Source of the DNA: Adiantum capillus-veneris
Lineage: Eukaryota > Streptophyta > Polypodiopsida > Polypodiales > Pteridaceae
Assembly (NCBI GenBank): GCA_014529385.2
Contig: CM043958.1
Location: 150,110,793-150,174,792 of the forward strand
DNA length: 64,000 nucleotides
Direction of reading: 5' to 3'
Under the pieces are notes generated by a model. The model saw only the letters and a list, made by a program, of their open reading frames with translations. It did no database searches and was not told the DNA's origin. Below, piece after piece: positions 21,842 to 34,739 of this stretch (its first letter is position 1; the number at the start of each line of letters is the position of its first letter). The position numbers and the translations under genes are program-made.

Positions 21842-23437
21842 TGAAACATTTAATGTCCTGGTAACTAGTGTGTAGCGGAAAATAACATGAATATAGTGAG
21901 CATTTCATTAGAATAAGTTCCTAATGAGCATAACAAGAGTGCTTGGGTGGAGAGAGCAACAAAAAGCATAACACCTAGTTAGATAGCATGAACAATACTT
22001 CAAAAGAGAGAGAAATTAATCTATTGACAACAGTTGAGGACCGGATTTACATGGAGCCGGTCCCCCCTCCAAAAGGCTTTGTATTATAGGTTTCTCCCAT
22101 CAAGAGAGACATTTTACGATACAATTTTTTATGTTCCTTCAATACTAGCTAGTGAAATGAAGATGGAAGCTTCAAGCACTAAGGAAAACACTTATAAAAC
22201 ACAACATCAATTCCCTCACGGTCTCAGACCCAAGACCTCACACACCTTCAATGATGGTGAGAGCTAGCGGGGTATGAGAGTAGATTGAGAGGAAGAAGGA
22301 GTAGTCTTACGAGAAATATGTACATCTCATCACATAATAACTCATTTTAGCATAGCATAGCTTAGTAATTAGAATGGTAGAGGAGATGAGCATGCATTGA
22401 AGCTTGGCTCCTGGTTGGATTTTCATCACAAAGCCAAGAGTTGTCGGTGTAGGCATCCCTTCTCCAAGCTTGGAGGAGGTGATCAGCTTTCCATTAAAGC
22501 TTGAGAAGGAGAGAGAGAGTCTTCTTGCTTCACACATGAGATTGTGAGAGTGTGTGTGATAATGAATTGACAAATTCAGCCCCCTCTCTCTCTTGGTCGA
22601 CCCCTCTTGCATTTTACTCATATTGACATCCCATTGGACCTCTCCCAGCCTAGCCAATGAAAATTAAACAGCATAAGTGATAGCCTTTTGACATGTGTCC
22701 CCCTTTCGCCTTTTGTGAAAGCTTTAGGTAATTAATTAATGCAACTAAACTCTCATTGGACCCCTTTGTCTCCTGGCCAATAGGAATCAGGCAAGCCATT
22801 CGGCTGTTGAATGCTCATCGGACCCCTTGGGAGACTGTCCAATAGTCTTCTAGAGAGCTTAATTCTTATTGGTTCTTTTATTAAGTGTTTTTAAATGAAT
22901 TAAACTAGCTTTACTCTAGCCTAATTCTCATTGGTCCACCTCCATGGCCATCCAATAGGATTTGAGTGTACCTTGTGGGCATCTGGGCTAGGGAGTTTAC
23001 ATGTTTCCCTCATTCCCTTTGTGTAAAGGAAGCTTGTGAGAGTGTGTGTGTGTGTGTGTGTTTCTCTCTCATCCCCTACTTACAGGGCAGCTCGCCCCCT
23101 TATATGTAAAAAGCTTTGAAGACTTTTTGTACACACACAAAGCATCCAATTTAACTAAGCTTTGACCATTAGACACAACCTTTGAAATTTGGAACCTTAG
23201 CATTTTGGAAGTCTTAATGGGCTGAACCTTAGGGTCTTTAAACCCCATTGTTTCACATTTCTCTTTTGCAGATGCCCCCCCGTTTGTATCCCTATTTTCC
23301 CTCCTTTGGATCCCTACTGTGGCCGGTCTGCCAGCTTAACCAATATTCTAGCTTTTTCTCCCCTGGCACTTTCCCATATTGAATGATCAGTTTAACATGA
23401 GAAAATAATTTAGGAGAATTAGATATTAGTTATTATG
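21842..23437 (-). repeat. 5' LTR of the chromovirus
   Basis: In element orientation it ends ...CATTAAATGTTTCA next to the PBS. The outer end near 23437 has lost the canonical TG (it reads CATAATAAC where the sister LTR has TGTTATAATAA). Bases 22071-23437 match the left LTR. Confidence 0.85.
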
Positions 23438-24254
23438 AAAAAAGCATTAGTCTCAAAGCTTCAAGTCGTAATAAACTGTATGCTAAGAGTCGTAGTTATT
23501 AGGCTTACACTCAAGCTGGAAGAGTTCAACATATCTAAGTCATGTCGCTCATGCTGGATGAGATGTGCATAAGAGTCAAAGTCTATTAACTTACAATTGG
23601 TGGAGTGTCGTAGAGTCCAACATTCACGCACAGTGCACAATAAGATGAGAGAACATATCCTCGACAAAATGAAAACCATCCTTAAATGGGTGCTAGCTTG
23701 CAAATCCATGTCATATGCTTTATAGCTACACCATATTTCTGAAGAACCCCTCAAAATCCTTCTTGCACAGCATATTGTTTTCCATGCTTCCACCTATGCA
23801 CCTTGAATGGACTACAATAGGAAAACCAATGTTCCATCATGCTACCCTCTCATATTGGCTGCCTTTTTAATTCCCTTGAGTACTTTATTAATACTTCCCA
23901 TGCTAATAAGTACTCCAATAATGCGTGTATTCCAAAGGCACTTTTTTCCCACTGGGTTTTTCCCTTTGGTAATCTAGGTATTAGACCCTAATTTAGAACC
24001 TCATCATTCTACTTCCCTTGTACCTCCTTTTCATAAATAAAAAACAACCTCATCATTATGATATTACAACGGACAAATGCAACATCATCTCTTATATCAA
24101 ACAACTTCAGACCAATGAAGATGTTGCAGCAAATTGAACCTCTTCAATAAATTCAATGACAAATGAAGACAATCAGCCCATCAACAACCAATCAAAACCT
24201 TCCGTTGCCTCCACAGACACTTTTCAGCAGTGCCCGAGGACAGGCACTAAAATT
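23438..24254. other. Unassigned DNA upstream of a PPT
   Basis: The last ~150 bases are probably the 3' end of a plus-strand retroelement interior, since they contain GCCCGAGGACAGGCACTAAAATT just before a PPT. The rest, including a 110-codon minus-strand frame at 23461-23793, shows no family motif. Confidence 0.35.
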
Positions 24255-24266
24255 GGAAGGGAGAAA
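24255..24266 (+). other. Polypurine tract
   Basis: GGAAGGGAGAAA directly before TGTTAACTGAG. The preceding GAGGACAGGCACTAAAATT matches the block before the PPT at 61857. Confidence 0.6.
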
Positions 24267-24600
24267 TGTTAACTGAGCCGACGTCAGTTTTTTAACAGGA
24301 ATTACAAAAGATCAAAACCTTATGAATGCACATCGAAGATGAATATGAAGAAGCATTGAAGATTGGAGCTACACACTTTTTACATTTTTCCAAAATGGCC
24401 ATGTATTGTAATTTCCCGATGTATATAGTCATTGTGATAATTGTAACATATTAGAGATCAATAAGAGTTTCAAGATGTAAAGAATAGGTCACTTAGTGTA
24501 CCTAAGTTGCAGATACAATAAGTTGTGGAGCCTCAAAGGTCTTGGGCACCGGACATTACACATTTTAAACCTTGGCTAAGGTATAAAATCAAACTTTATA
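24267..24600 (+). repeat. LTR start related to the LTR at 62887
   Basis: TGTTAACTGAGCCGACGTCAG and the next ~330 bases align with 62887-63220 (shared blocks: CCATGTATTGTAA, TTGCAGAT.CA.TAAGT, GGCACC.GGACA). Beyond about 24600 the two diverge and I cannot place the right end. It follows a PPT, so it should be a 3' LTR of a plus-strand element. Confidence 0.55.
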
Positions 24601-25247
24601 GTAAAGATTTTATTAAGTTTTTTGGATAATAGAAACACAGCATGAGCTAAGGACGCTTACTTCTCTCCTTCTCATGCTTCCTACTCCCTTCCTGGTTGTC
24701 ACATTGCAGTTTCGTCTGTTGCGTTGCAACCGCATGTAAGAGCTCTAGCATTAACGTAAACATATCATGGTAATCTGTAGCTTTTGGCATCGCCGACCCG
24801 CGGTCTAGTTTCATTACAAGTAGAAATTTAAGCTAGGAAATCACAAAGTAAGCATAGGCGGGGTATTGGGGCATCATTGCTAAGCTTTTAGATGCATTTG
24901 GGGTCAAAAACGACTAGGTCAAAAACTCACTGTTGTTAATAATCGTGATTTTTGCACTTCATCAAAAGTGAGATTTGAGACCATAAGCATTTGTGCTTAG
25001 GTATTATATACTTGTCTTAGAAGTTTTGTGACATTTGGATGTCGTTTGCTGTTGTAATGATCATGTTTTGTTTGCTGATTAGCGACTAGCTTTTGATGAC
25101 TTTGGTCATTTGAGTGTACCTTGTGTTAAATGCGAGTTGTCTGTTGTTTTCCAAGAGATTGACACCCTCTTGTAGCCTCTACGCACTAGTTGAGTCAGCT
25201 TCGTCCCATGGATTGACAATTATATTCATGGTTCTTGCTACGTCCGC
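24601..25247. other. Unassigned DNA
   Basis: It may include the rest of the LTR that starts at 24267. No gene seen. Confidence 0.3.
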
Positions 25248-25391
25248 AACAATAAGATAGGAGTGAGGTTAAGAAATCCATCCCACATTCCTGAGTTTAA
25301 ACTTAGTAACTTGAAAATGAACAATAAGATAGGAGTGAGGTTAGGAAATCCATCCCACATTCCTGAGTTTAAACTTAGTAACTTGAAAATG
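25248..25391. repeat. 72-bp tandem duplication
   Basis: AACAATAAGATAGGAGTGAG and the following bases recur at a spacing of 72 (25248 and 25320) with one substitution (TTAAG/TTAGG). Confidence 0.95.
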
Positions 25392-27779
25392 AAATTTAAA
25401 ACTTAGAACCAATCCAATCAATTCACGCTGACTTTTTTCGTGCCACATGGACAAATATGAGCTATTGCTTTTTTTTCTATAATTACACGTTAGAAAAAGT
25501 CTCATTTTGGTAGAGATTGTGATTTCATTTTACTCTTAAAGCGATAGATCACATAAACGGACTTTAGTTCATGAAAGGTTATCACATTATAGAACGACAA
25601 CATTTTTCCCTTTGTATGTTTAATCTAATATAAACTTCTCTAAATCTACACTAACAAAGTTTCACTTTACCACATGAATGGCCTTAAGTTGCTAGGGTTT
25701 TAATGTAAATGTGTTTATAGAATGTCCTTAACTTGTTAGGGTGTTTTTTAATGTGTGTTAACAAAAATTCAAACTTGATTGAAGAGTATACATTTATATT
25801 CTACTTTCAAAGCACTATCCAATGAGAAGTTACATAGATGGATTAAGAGTCAACAACCATGATAACACATTATTATTCTGAAACATGCCAAGAAAACACT
25901 TAAAATAGTAGTCCATTCTTTGTATACTCAATTGACATACGTATGGTTTTGACTCAAGTATTAAATGCAAAGGACTAAAGATGCTTATCAAAATATGAGA
26001 TGGGTATTACAAAGTTGACACTTATTACAACAAATATGTTGGCGGTGTTCGAGGTGGGGCACATAAAAACTGTAAAGGTAAGTCAACCATTTGTAGCCAC
26101 CATAACGTATCCAATCCGTTGGCACACTATATCCCAAATAGGATACCCACCACCAATATTGATTATCTCTTTGGAGCTTCACTTGGTATACTCCTAGCGG
26201 ATGTATCCTCAAAGATGACTACAACAAAACAGTCTCAAGGTTGAGCTTGCCTATTCCTAAAATAGTAAAATATGATTCTAATTTAGACTCTAAGATATAT
26301 TGTCAACAATCAATAAATGAATAGAATAGCTTGTGGACATTACCATGTTTCAATATCATCTTTGATGCTTAATACTATCTAGGTTGGTGTGTACGGGGCA
26401 TTCCAACTTCTAGGAAATACATGCTAATGTCTTTTTTTTTTAATTTAGATAATTTTTCTTAACATAAGAATACAAAAACATCATTTTGATTGACATAATA
26501 ATGCAAAAACGTCATTTTTCTTAACATAATAATGCAAAAACATCATTTTGATTGACATCGCACATCATTGAAAATCAACCTACAATCCCATATGCCTCTT
26601 GATATGTTATTTACATTCTAAAGCTAATCTTTATATCCCCAACCATGACCTAGAAAATCAAAAAAACAAAGAAGAAGAAAAAAGTCCAATTTATAATTAT
26701 AATAAAATTAAAATGAACCATTCAATTGGCTCATTCTTTCCAGCCCTTGTAATGGCAACTACCTTAAGATGACATTGAATTCATTCAAGTGAAAAACACT
26801 GTTACCTTGAATTGAACATAACATGTCTTCCTTAGTGCAATCAAGATATACCTATACCATCTACGTAGTTAAACACATTTTTGTGTGTCCATAGAGGTAT
26901 GTTCACATTTAGATGCAAAGAAAACAAAAATGACATACCAACCTCATTCATTATCCAATCTTTTTAATAACTATAAAGTATGCATAGCTATTGGACATGC
27001 ATATTACCCTCTTGTATATGATTTTACCCCCCATGAAATTTTCTTGTATATATTATTTTATGTGCCAACTAATTCATCTTTTTAATTATTGAAATTTGAT
27101 AGATTAATGTATTCTTGCTATCATAAAAATTTCAAGTCCTGTACCTTAGGGTGAGGATCATAAATAATTTGTATATACAAAAGATAAATGCTTTCCATTG
27201 CTATGTAATATCTCTTATGTACTTTTGTTTTGCATTATAAACCTTGTAAATGTTTTAAATATTTCTCTTTAAAATCCATTTTTTACATTTTAAAAAGTTT
27301 TTGATAAAATAGATATTCATACACATAATCCTAACATCAAATCACATTTATATCTAAGCCAGAAACATATAGAAAGACAAAAGTACACTAATTGTCCATT
27401 TATACAACCATTATATATACAATCTTTTGGACAATAATTGATCCATGTCCACATGATTAGTGGCTTTCATTTCAATTACATAAACCTTCAAATAGTTTCA
27501 CAATTTCATTTCTATTTGAGCAATGTATACCTTTCCATATAAAACTATCGTTGTTTGCCTCAATGTAATCTGCATGACGGTACTTTCTATGGAAAATTCC
27601 TTATCTACAATCTTTTTTAGTAGAACTTGCTTCATCTCTAGACTCATTACCAATTGCAATTGTATAGATACATGCTTGTCTAATAATTTGAAGCACCTCA
27701 ATGCAACATTATACATGTCCGTGCAAGAATACATGTGCTTGCAGACACCATTGTATTTACACTGATATTTGTAGAATCT
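25392..27779. other. AT-rich intergenic DNA
   Basis: No gene recognised. Near 26455-26560 a short segment (AACATAATAATGCAAAAAC.TCATTTT) is repeated about three times. The minus-strand 3' end of the Helitron should lie in the right part of this stretch, but I could not identify a CTRR end with hairpin. Confidence 0.35.
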
Positions 27780-29549
27780 CCTTATATACAATATTTTGAG
27801 TAAGAATCACCACCCAATTGCATTGTTGCATCATTCCTTACATGCACTTTCAAAGGTTATATGATCTTACTCGTGACAAAGCAGCATATAATTGTCCACG
27901 CAAAAACATAGGTGTATGCAAGTAAAGGCCCAATACATTGAGAGTCTACCCTTGAGCCTGGTTTAATATTGTCATCTCAAAGGCCAAGCGTACAAGAAAT
28001 TGTTGTCGCCTCATGTCAAAAGGAAGTTGATGTGAAGGCGGAATAGATGTGATTCTTGGGAAAATTACTCTATCCCCACACTTATCACATGTAACTACCT
28101 GTGCTTCTATGACCATTGAGTGGAAGTTTTTGCAAATCAATCTACTTTCATTACATAACCCTCATTGAGGCTCCAAATTTCTAAGCAACATAATAGGTGC
28201 ATTGTGCTTCAAGACCAATAAGTGAGGAGAAAACTCACCACCAAAATTCAAGCTATTGATGTATTTTGTTGTGTAGAGAGGGAAATTCCCATTTGGGGCA
28301 GGTACATTAGAGTCTACACTAAGATATTCCACTAGGCTTCTTGACAACAAATGCAAGGCACACTCATTTATCTCATCAACCTCTTGATTGTGAGGTGCAA
28401 GAATAGCAAGATCCTTAAAGAAATTGACATGATCAATATCTACATTTACCCCTCTACAAACCCAAGAAATCAAACCATGTAATCCACTGGTCACACTAAT
28501 AACATTTTCTCAGGTAATGTCACTTGCTCACTATGTTGATTGCCCTCTGTAGAACCATTTCCACTATTCAAAATCCACTAGAAAAATTCTTGATCGCATA
28601 GTTATTGGCTTGACCTTGAAGTACATGCATATTTAGAGTCAAAGAGAGCAATTTTACATGTGACCAAAGCCTTGATTGGCACAATGTTGTATCAACAATA
28701 TCTTCTCATGAACCTTTGACAACAACTAGAAGTATTTGTCTGAAATCTCGTCCAAAAAATATCACTATTTCACCAAAGGTATTTTGATTGTGCATTATAT
28801 CACATAGAGTCCTATCTAGTGCCTCAAATGCATAACGATGTGTCATTGGTGCCTGATCCCATATTATCAACTGTGCAAGGCTTATAACTTCTACCTGAAA
28901 ACTATTTACACTAATATTACATGTGTTGGAAGCATTCCAATTAAGTGTAATCTTAAATTGAGAGTGACTGGTTTTTGACCTTTAGATAGCAAGAGAGATG
29001 TTATACCTGAGGATGGACATGCCAAATCCACAAAACCTTCACCATGTAAATGCAAGGGTAAAGCATTATAAAGATATGTTTTACCTGATTCACTAGGACC
29101 ATCCAAAAATAAAACTCCACCATTACCATTATGAATTGCATCCAATAAAGTGTCATAGGCTCTTTTTTGGTTAGCAGTGCCATGCGGACACTTAACAATG
29201 CTTATTCTCACACGTCAAATGCCATCTCCTCATGCAAAAATCCATTATCTCTACTCATTGATACTGACATCTATCCCAAAGTTCTCCAGGATGCAATGGA
29301 GCACAAAATATTAAAATAATCACAAATAAATTTCTTAATTGAGCACCTGTTTGCTACAATGCAGCTTCTCTCAAGCATGCACTCCACTCATCATCACTTT
29401 CCAGCAGCTCTCAAGCAAGGCAAGCCTCTTTGAACGAAGAGTATACATATCCATCAAGAGTACGCAACTCCTCAAAATATCTACATCTCCTTGCAAACTG
29501 TCAAAAACATATGTAAATAATACATATCACCAGCACTGGGACAAATGTT
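27780..29549 (-). pseudogene. Helitron RepHel helicase half (PIF1-like), decayed
   Basis: Broken minus-strand frames give the helicase half of a plant Helitron in order. First comes the linker after Rep (FEELRTLDGYVYSSFKEACL, 29350-29480). Walker A follows as GPSESGKTYLYNAL (about 29062-29103). Walker B reads LIIWDQAP, with Gln in place of the usual Glu (28850-28870). Next are FFGRDFRQILLVV, then LAILAPHNQEVDEIN (about 28370-28415), then MLLRNLEP. The C-terminal block is LAFEMTILNQAQG followed by YAALSRVRS (27870-28000). Several in-frame stops make it non-functional. The Rep half continues across the inserted retrotransposon at 40292-42789; the join is fixed by that element's target duplication. 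The helicase unwinds DNA during rolling-circle transposition. Confidence 0.9.
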
Positions 29550-29554
29550 GTACA
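29550..29554. other. Target site duplication, left copy
   Basis: GTACA directly before the LTR start TGTAAGGTACC. The matching copy is at 40292-40296, directly after the LTR end CCCTCACA. Confidence 0.9.
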
Positions 29555-32500
29555 TGTAAGGTACCTCCCTAAACCCTAGAGCCATTCAGAACTTTTTCAG
29601 TTTAGAAAACAATTTAGAAAAACCAAGACCGACAAACAAGTCATGCGGACAATAAGACTTTACTCCAGAATGAAAAGACAAGGATATTTTGGATAAGAAA
29701 TTACATTATCCCTATATTTTTCCAAAAATATTAAGATTATTTTTATACTTCTTCATGAAGATCAGTGTGGGAACTCATCTAGATTGGAAACTGGGAGAAA
29801 AAGGAACTAACTTGATTGAAAGATAAAGTTAAGAGATGAGAACTAAGAAGAAAATTGGGGTCCAATAAGAATTAAGAAGAGAATTGGGGTCCAATAGCAT
29901 TTGAGAAGAGAATTTGGGGTTCAATAGGAATTGAGAAGAGAATTGGGGTCCAATAAGAATTGAGAAGAGAATTCCACCCACCATTTCCTATATAAACACC
30001 ACCTCTCCTTTGTATTTTTAGACACATATATTGCTAAGATACTTGCATACTTGCCATGCTCAAGACTATGCTTAAGTAAATCAAGGTTTCCATTAAACCT
30101 TGCTCTTGCTCTCTCCCTCCCTTGAAGGCCAAACGTTCAACTCTCTTCCTCTCTTGAAGGCCAAACCCTTGAGGGTTTTGTGAAGAAGCTCCTCTCTCCT
30201 TCCTCCTCACCATAAATCCCTTCCTTCCTCCTTGAGCCTCACATCTCTTCAAGAAGGACTTCAACCCCACTTCCCTCTTATTTGGATGAGGTAATCTTCA
30301 TTTCTAGTAGGATTAATTAATCCATGTGTTTTAATACTAGGAAGGTTTATGTGTATCATTTTAGGTTTAAGCTTTAATGGTAACCTTGGAATTAGGGTTA
30401 AGTATTAATGGTAGCTATGCATCATAAAGTTAAGCTTCGAAGGTAGATTTACTCTTGTAAGCTAAGCTTTAATGGTAACTTTGCACTTAGGTGTAAACTT
30501 TAGTGACTACCTTGTATTTTTAGGTTTTAAGCTTTAATGGAAACCTTGCAATTAGGGTCAAGTGATAAGAGTATCTATGCATCATAAAGTTAAGCTTCAA
30601 AGGTAGATTTGCACTCGTAAGCTAAGCTTTAATGGTAACTTTGCACTTAGATGTAAGCTTTAGTGATTACCTTGCATTTTTAGGTTTTAAGCTTTAATGG
30701 AAACCTTACAATTAGGGTTAAATGATAAGAGTATCTACGCATCATAAAGTTAAGCTTCAAAGGTAGATTTGCACTCGTAAGCTATACTTTAATGGTAACT
30801 TTGCACTTAGATGTAAGCTTTAGTGATTACCTTGCATTTTTAGGTTTTAAGCTTTAATGGAAACCTTACAATTAGGGTTAAATGATAAGAGTATCTACGC
30901 ATCATAAAGTTGCTTCAGAGGTAGATTTGCACTCGTAAGCTAGGATTTAATGGTAACTTTTCACTTAGATGTAAGATTTAGTGAATTACCTTGCATTTTT
31001 AGGTTCTAAGCTTTAATGGAAACCTTGCAATTAGGGTCAAGTGATAAGAGTATGCATCATAACCTTAACCTTCAAAGGTAGATTTTCTCTCGTAAGCTAA
31101 GCTTTAATGGTAACTTTGCACTTAGGTGTAAGCTTTAGTGACTACCTTGCATTTTTAGGTTTAAGCTTTAATGGAAACCTCGCAATTAGGTTAAGTGCTA
31201 AGAGTATCTATACATCATTAAGTTAAGTTTCAAAGGTAGATTTGCACTCTTAAGCTAAGCATTAATGGTAACTTTGCACTTAGGTGTAAGCTTTAGTGAT
31301 TACCTTGTATTTTAGGTTTAAGTTAATGGAAAGCTCAAAAACTCATAAATTATAGGATGACCTTTTAGCTTCCTTAAATGGAAAGCTAGGTACCATAAGA
31401 AAAGAGTAGTTGTCTAAGCTCGATAGAAGTAGTTCAATTTTTGGTATTGAAGAGTATTTCTAAACTTTTCAATTTCAAGTTTGTTTACAAATACGGGATG
31501 GGGGAGATAGGGGATAACTTCGTGGAATTGATCTCCGTGTTCTTTGAACCGAAAACTCTACAAGCTTCCATGGAGATGTCCCATGGATGGCAAAGGATTG
31601 CAAAAACATGGGAATCAACACAACGGGGATTGAACTTAAAAAGTTGGCATTTCCGAAGAGACATTAACCATCACATGCCTATGGCAAAAAATCGCTTGTA
31701 TTTTCTAAATAAACTTGGTTGGTAGATAATTAATGAAATTAGGAATTAAGGTTGATAAATGAATGACCTTGGAAATTACCAACTAGGAGTTAAAAAGGAA
31801 TCTCGAGAGGTGATAGGGATAGCCCATTGCAAAACATAGATTTAACTAGGAGTTTTGAAGATTATTTGGAAATGACTAGGAACCACGATGGATCTTCTTG
31901 GGGTCAATTTGATTGAAAGGCCGGCCCATTGAGAGGATTCTCTTAGGGAACTTGTTGGAGATTGGTCCTTTTCTGCTGGGGCAGTGTAACCAGCAAGTTG
32001 TTATACCTAAGTCATTCATGCCCGAGGGATAAGAGATGAATGGGTTTTTTTAATTTTTGGCCGGCCGGGTGAAGTACCCGCGGTATCTTATTGGAAATCG
32101 GCCATAATCCGGTTATGGCATGATGCCAATAGTTGGATAAGAAGGTTATACTCAGGGAGGATGATATGAATTTAATTAAGAAAATTTGTTCAATTTGGTT
32201 GCTTAAAAAGGAACTAGAAAGGCTAGGAATATAGGGGCTATCCTCTGCATCTGTCACCGGATGGTGCTATACCTCTCGAAATAATATGCTTAGGAAGGAA
32301 TGATTAAATTACTTGATGAGCCTTTCCCAAACACTTAATTCTGGGAAATATTGTGAAGGTGATGCCATTTTGATGGCTTGTAACCGATTATCTTGGCCTG
32401 AATGGGGAGGTAAGATGAATTGGTTGAAACTAAATGTGTTGCATGATTAGTTAGGAAACTAGTTACAAGCTAATTATAGTAGATAAAGGAAAGGAAATGA

Positions 32501-33351
32501 ATTAAAAGTTTCTAAATAAAGATCTGGTGGGAACAACCAGATGAGTTTCCCTGAACGAGGGCATGCAACAGATTGCATGCTGCTTGTTGTTTGATGATGT
32601 CTGATAGACTACTGTCTTCCTGATTTTGTAGTAGTTAAGTACTACCTCGGAAAGGGATTTTCATGAAACAGTTCGGTGGGTGGGTGGATCCGGAGGGTCA
32701 GATGGCCGGATGTCGATTTAAAAATTTTATGTTAAACGCTAGGACTACGTGGGATAAAAATGGATAATCGGGTACGAGCGAGACCAGGTAGGATTTCAAG
32801 ATCCCTCTTCTTAGGGGAAAGTGATAATTTCCGTGCCTGCTTGTCAGGAAAAAGGGGTTATCGCCATGAACCAAGGGAGAACAAGAAATCAAGAGCAGAT
32901 CCTCAAGTTAAAGATCAAGAGAATCAAGACTAAGGACCCTGATTTTGGGTGCGGAAAGCTATCAAGGACAGATTGATTATGAGAACCGGATAGAATCATT
33001 GAATGAAGAGATGTACCCCCTTGGGTTGGCATTGGAGAAAGGCCGGAGTCCTGTCTGAATGTCGGTCCCAAGTGGGAGGGATACCTGCAGATAGATCTAC
33101 GTCACTCCCTAGAACGGTCTGGAGGATTGAGGGAGGTCAGTAGGGTCGAGTCTGTGTATGGCCCTCACAAGTGGTAGCAAGGCCCCAGAAGGATGAACCC
33201 CCTTGGGTTGGCATTCGAGATAGGCCGAAGTCCTGTCTGAATGTCGGTCCCAAGTGGGAGGGATACCTGCATATAGATCTACGTCACTCCCTGGAACGGT
33301 CTAGAGGACTGAGGGAGGTGAGTAGGGTCGAGTCTGGGTATGGCCCTCACA
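29555..33351 (+). repeat. 5' LTR, 3797 bp
   Basis: It starts TGTAAGGTACCTCCC and ends GGCCCTCACA. It contains an internal minisatellite (about 30320-31330) and, unlike the 3' LTR, a tandem duplication of its last 182 bases (33010-33191 and 33192-33351 onward). A 95-codon frame at 31441-31725 is repeated at 38648-38923 only because both LTRs are copies of one sequence. Confidence 0.9.
30320..31330. repeat. ~150-170 bp minisatellite inside the 5' LTR
   Basis: The landmark CATCATAAAGTT or close variants recurs at about 30420, 30590, 30740, 30900, 31054 and 31213. Units share AAGCTTTAATGGTAACTTTG and ATTAGGGT. The matching block in the 3' LTR (about 37700-38530) has one unit fewer. Confidence 0.85.
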
Positions 33352-33353
33352 AG

Positions 33354-33365
33354 TGTATCAGAGCC
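33354..33365 (+). other. Primer binding site (initiator Met tRNA type)
   Basis: TGTATCAGAGCC follows the LTR end by two bases and differs by one position from the standard TGGTATCAGAGC. The duplicated LTR end at 33169 is followed by TGGTAGCAAGGCC, a further degraded PBS. Confidence 0.75.
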
Positions 33366-34306
33366 TAATTTTGAATCTTGGACCTTGGAATTTAGAATTT
33401 TGGATTTAAGATTAATGCATGAGAGAAAAACAACTCAGTCTAGCACCCAAATTTCAATTCTATTACCAAATGAAGTCTTGATGTTCCAATAACTTATTCA
33501 AAAAATTTCAAGATGGCTTGGGATCTTCCATAAGAAATTCAACGGATTATCTATGAGAGGATGGAAATTGCGATGCTAGAGTGAAGGCTCGCTATGCTGG
33601 AACATTTTAGGAAGCTCATAAATGAGAGATTTATGAAGGTTGGAATTTATCAGGATTGGAAGATTACATGGAATGGCAAGGATGGCATTTTTGTTTACAT
33701 CAATACAATGAAAAATTAAGTACTTATCCATTGAATTGAAGTAGTCTTGTTGAGCGCAAGAGATGTAGATTTTCCAAGTTTTCTATTGTTAGGACTTCAT
33801 GAGAATTCAAGATTACTGTAAATCGTACCAAGATAATCTTGAGACAGAAGGATTTTTTTTTATCAAGTGAAGAATTGGATTGCCAAAATTGCAAGTCCTA
33901 AGAAAGAATCTTAAGAGTGCAAGTGATGACCAAGTGTTTTCTTTTTAGTCCAACCAAAAGAAATCCCTTAAAGATGGGAAAGTGCAAGAGATAAGCTCAC
34001 AAATTCTGTGGATCATTCAAAGACTTGAGAAGAATAAGAAAGCAAACTTATGAATTAGCCAAGAACTTTAAAGTGGGAATCTTTACTCAAGACTATTGTA
34101 GACGAAAGACCATTTGCAGAAAGTAAAAGTACACAGTAAAGAGAAGTCATTAAAAACTCATTGGCAATTGAAGAAGAGAGACTGACATTTGAAGAAAAGG
34201 AAATACTGACAATACTCAATTTTTTCAAAAAGGGTTATTTCTTCAATTAAAGCCAAAAGGGATTACAAGGGAGGCAGGAATTAATTACAAAGAGAGGCAA
34301 GAAAGT
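33366..34306 (+). other. Degraded interior, no gag recognised
   Basis: This is where gag should lie, but I could not read any gag motif in either strand. Confidence 0.4.
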
Positions 34307-34729
34307 TTACAACTCATGAAGATCCTCTAATATATGGTCACATAACCAAGTATCGCAAGAGCCACACATGTTAGGACGCTCACCCTCTGGAATGGTTCTA
34401 TAAGAAACAGCTTGAGCAATTTCTCGGGTATGAGCTGAGAAGAGAAAAGGACCTCTAAGAGGAGGACTCCAGATGATATCAAGACAAATCTTGGAATGGG
34501 GGATAAACTGCACAAGCAAGAACAACCTTGTGGAGAACCCAGGATCTTGTGTCCTTTTGACGCAGTAGTATCGAGGGCCAAGTCCTCGAGCCTCTGTAAC
34601 CATAGCAGGTCGGGTATTGTTGCGAAAATGGTCTCTACCCCAAAGAGTCACTCTTGTGAGATGTCGCCATGTCTTCCATATCATCTGGCCGACACAAGAA
34701 TTTGGTTGAGGGACGAGGAGATCTTTGTA
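34307..34729 (-). other. Unassigned minus-strand ORF inside the nested retrotransposon
   Basis: The frame is open for about 140 codons, from after a TGA near 34730 to a stop at 34307; the first Met is at 34684. It is more GC-rich than its surroundings, with a mixed, protein-like composition (for example NNTRPAMVTEARGLGPRYYC and PNMCGSCDTWLCDHILEDL with four Cys). It runs antisense to the host element. It could be a captured gene fragment or chance; I recognise no family. Confidence 0.3.
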
Positions 34730-34739
34730 TCACTCTAAG

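Noticed and set aside
29561-29580. CCCTAAACCCTAG, resembling the plant telomere repeat
   Set aside because: Fewer than two units, and present at the start of both LTRs (also 36955), so it is LTR sequence and not an interstitial telomere.
31441-31725. 95-codon ORF conserved at 38648-38923
   Set aside because: Both lie at the same place in the two LTRs, so similarity reflects LTR duplication; no family motif.
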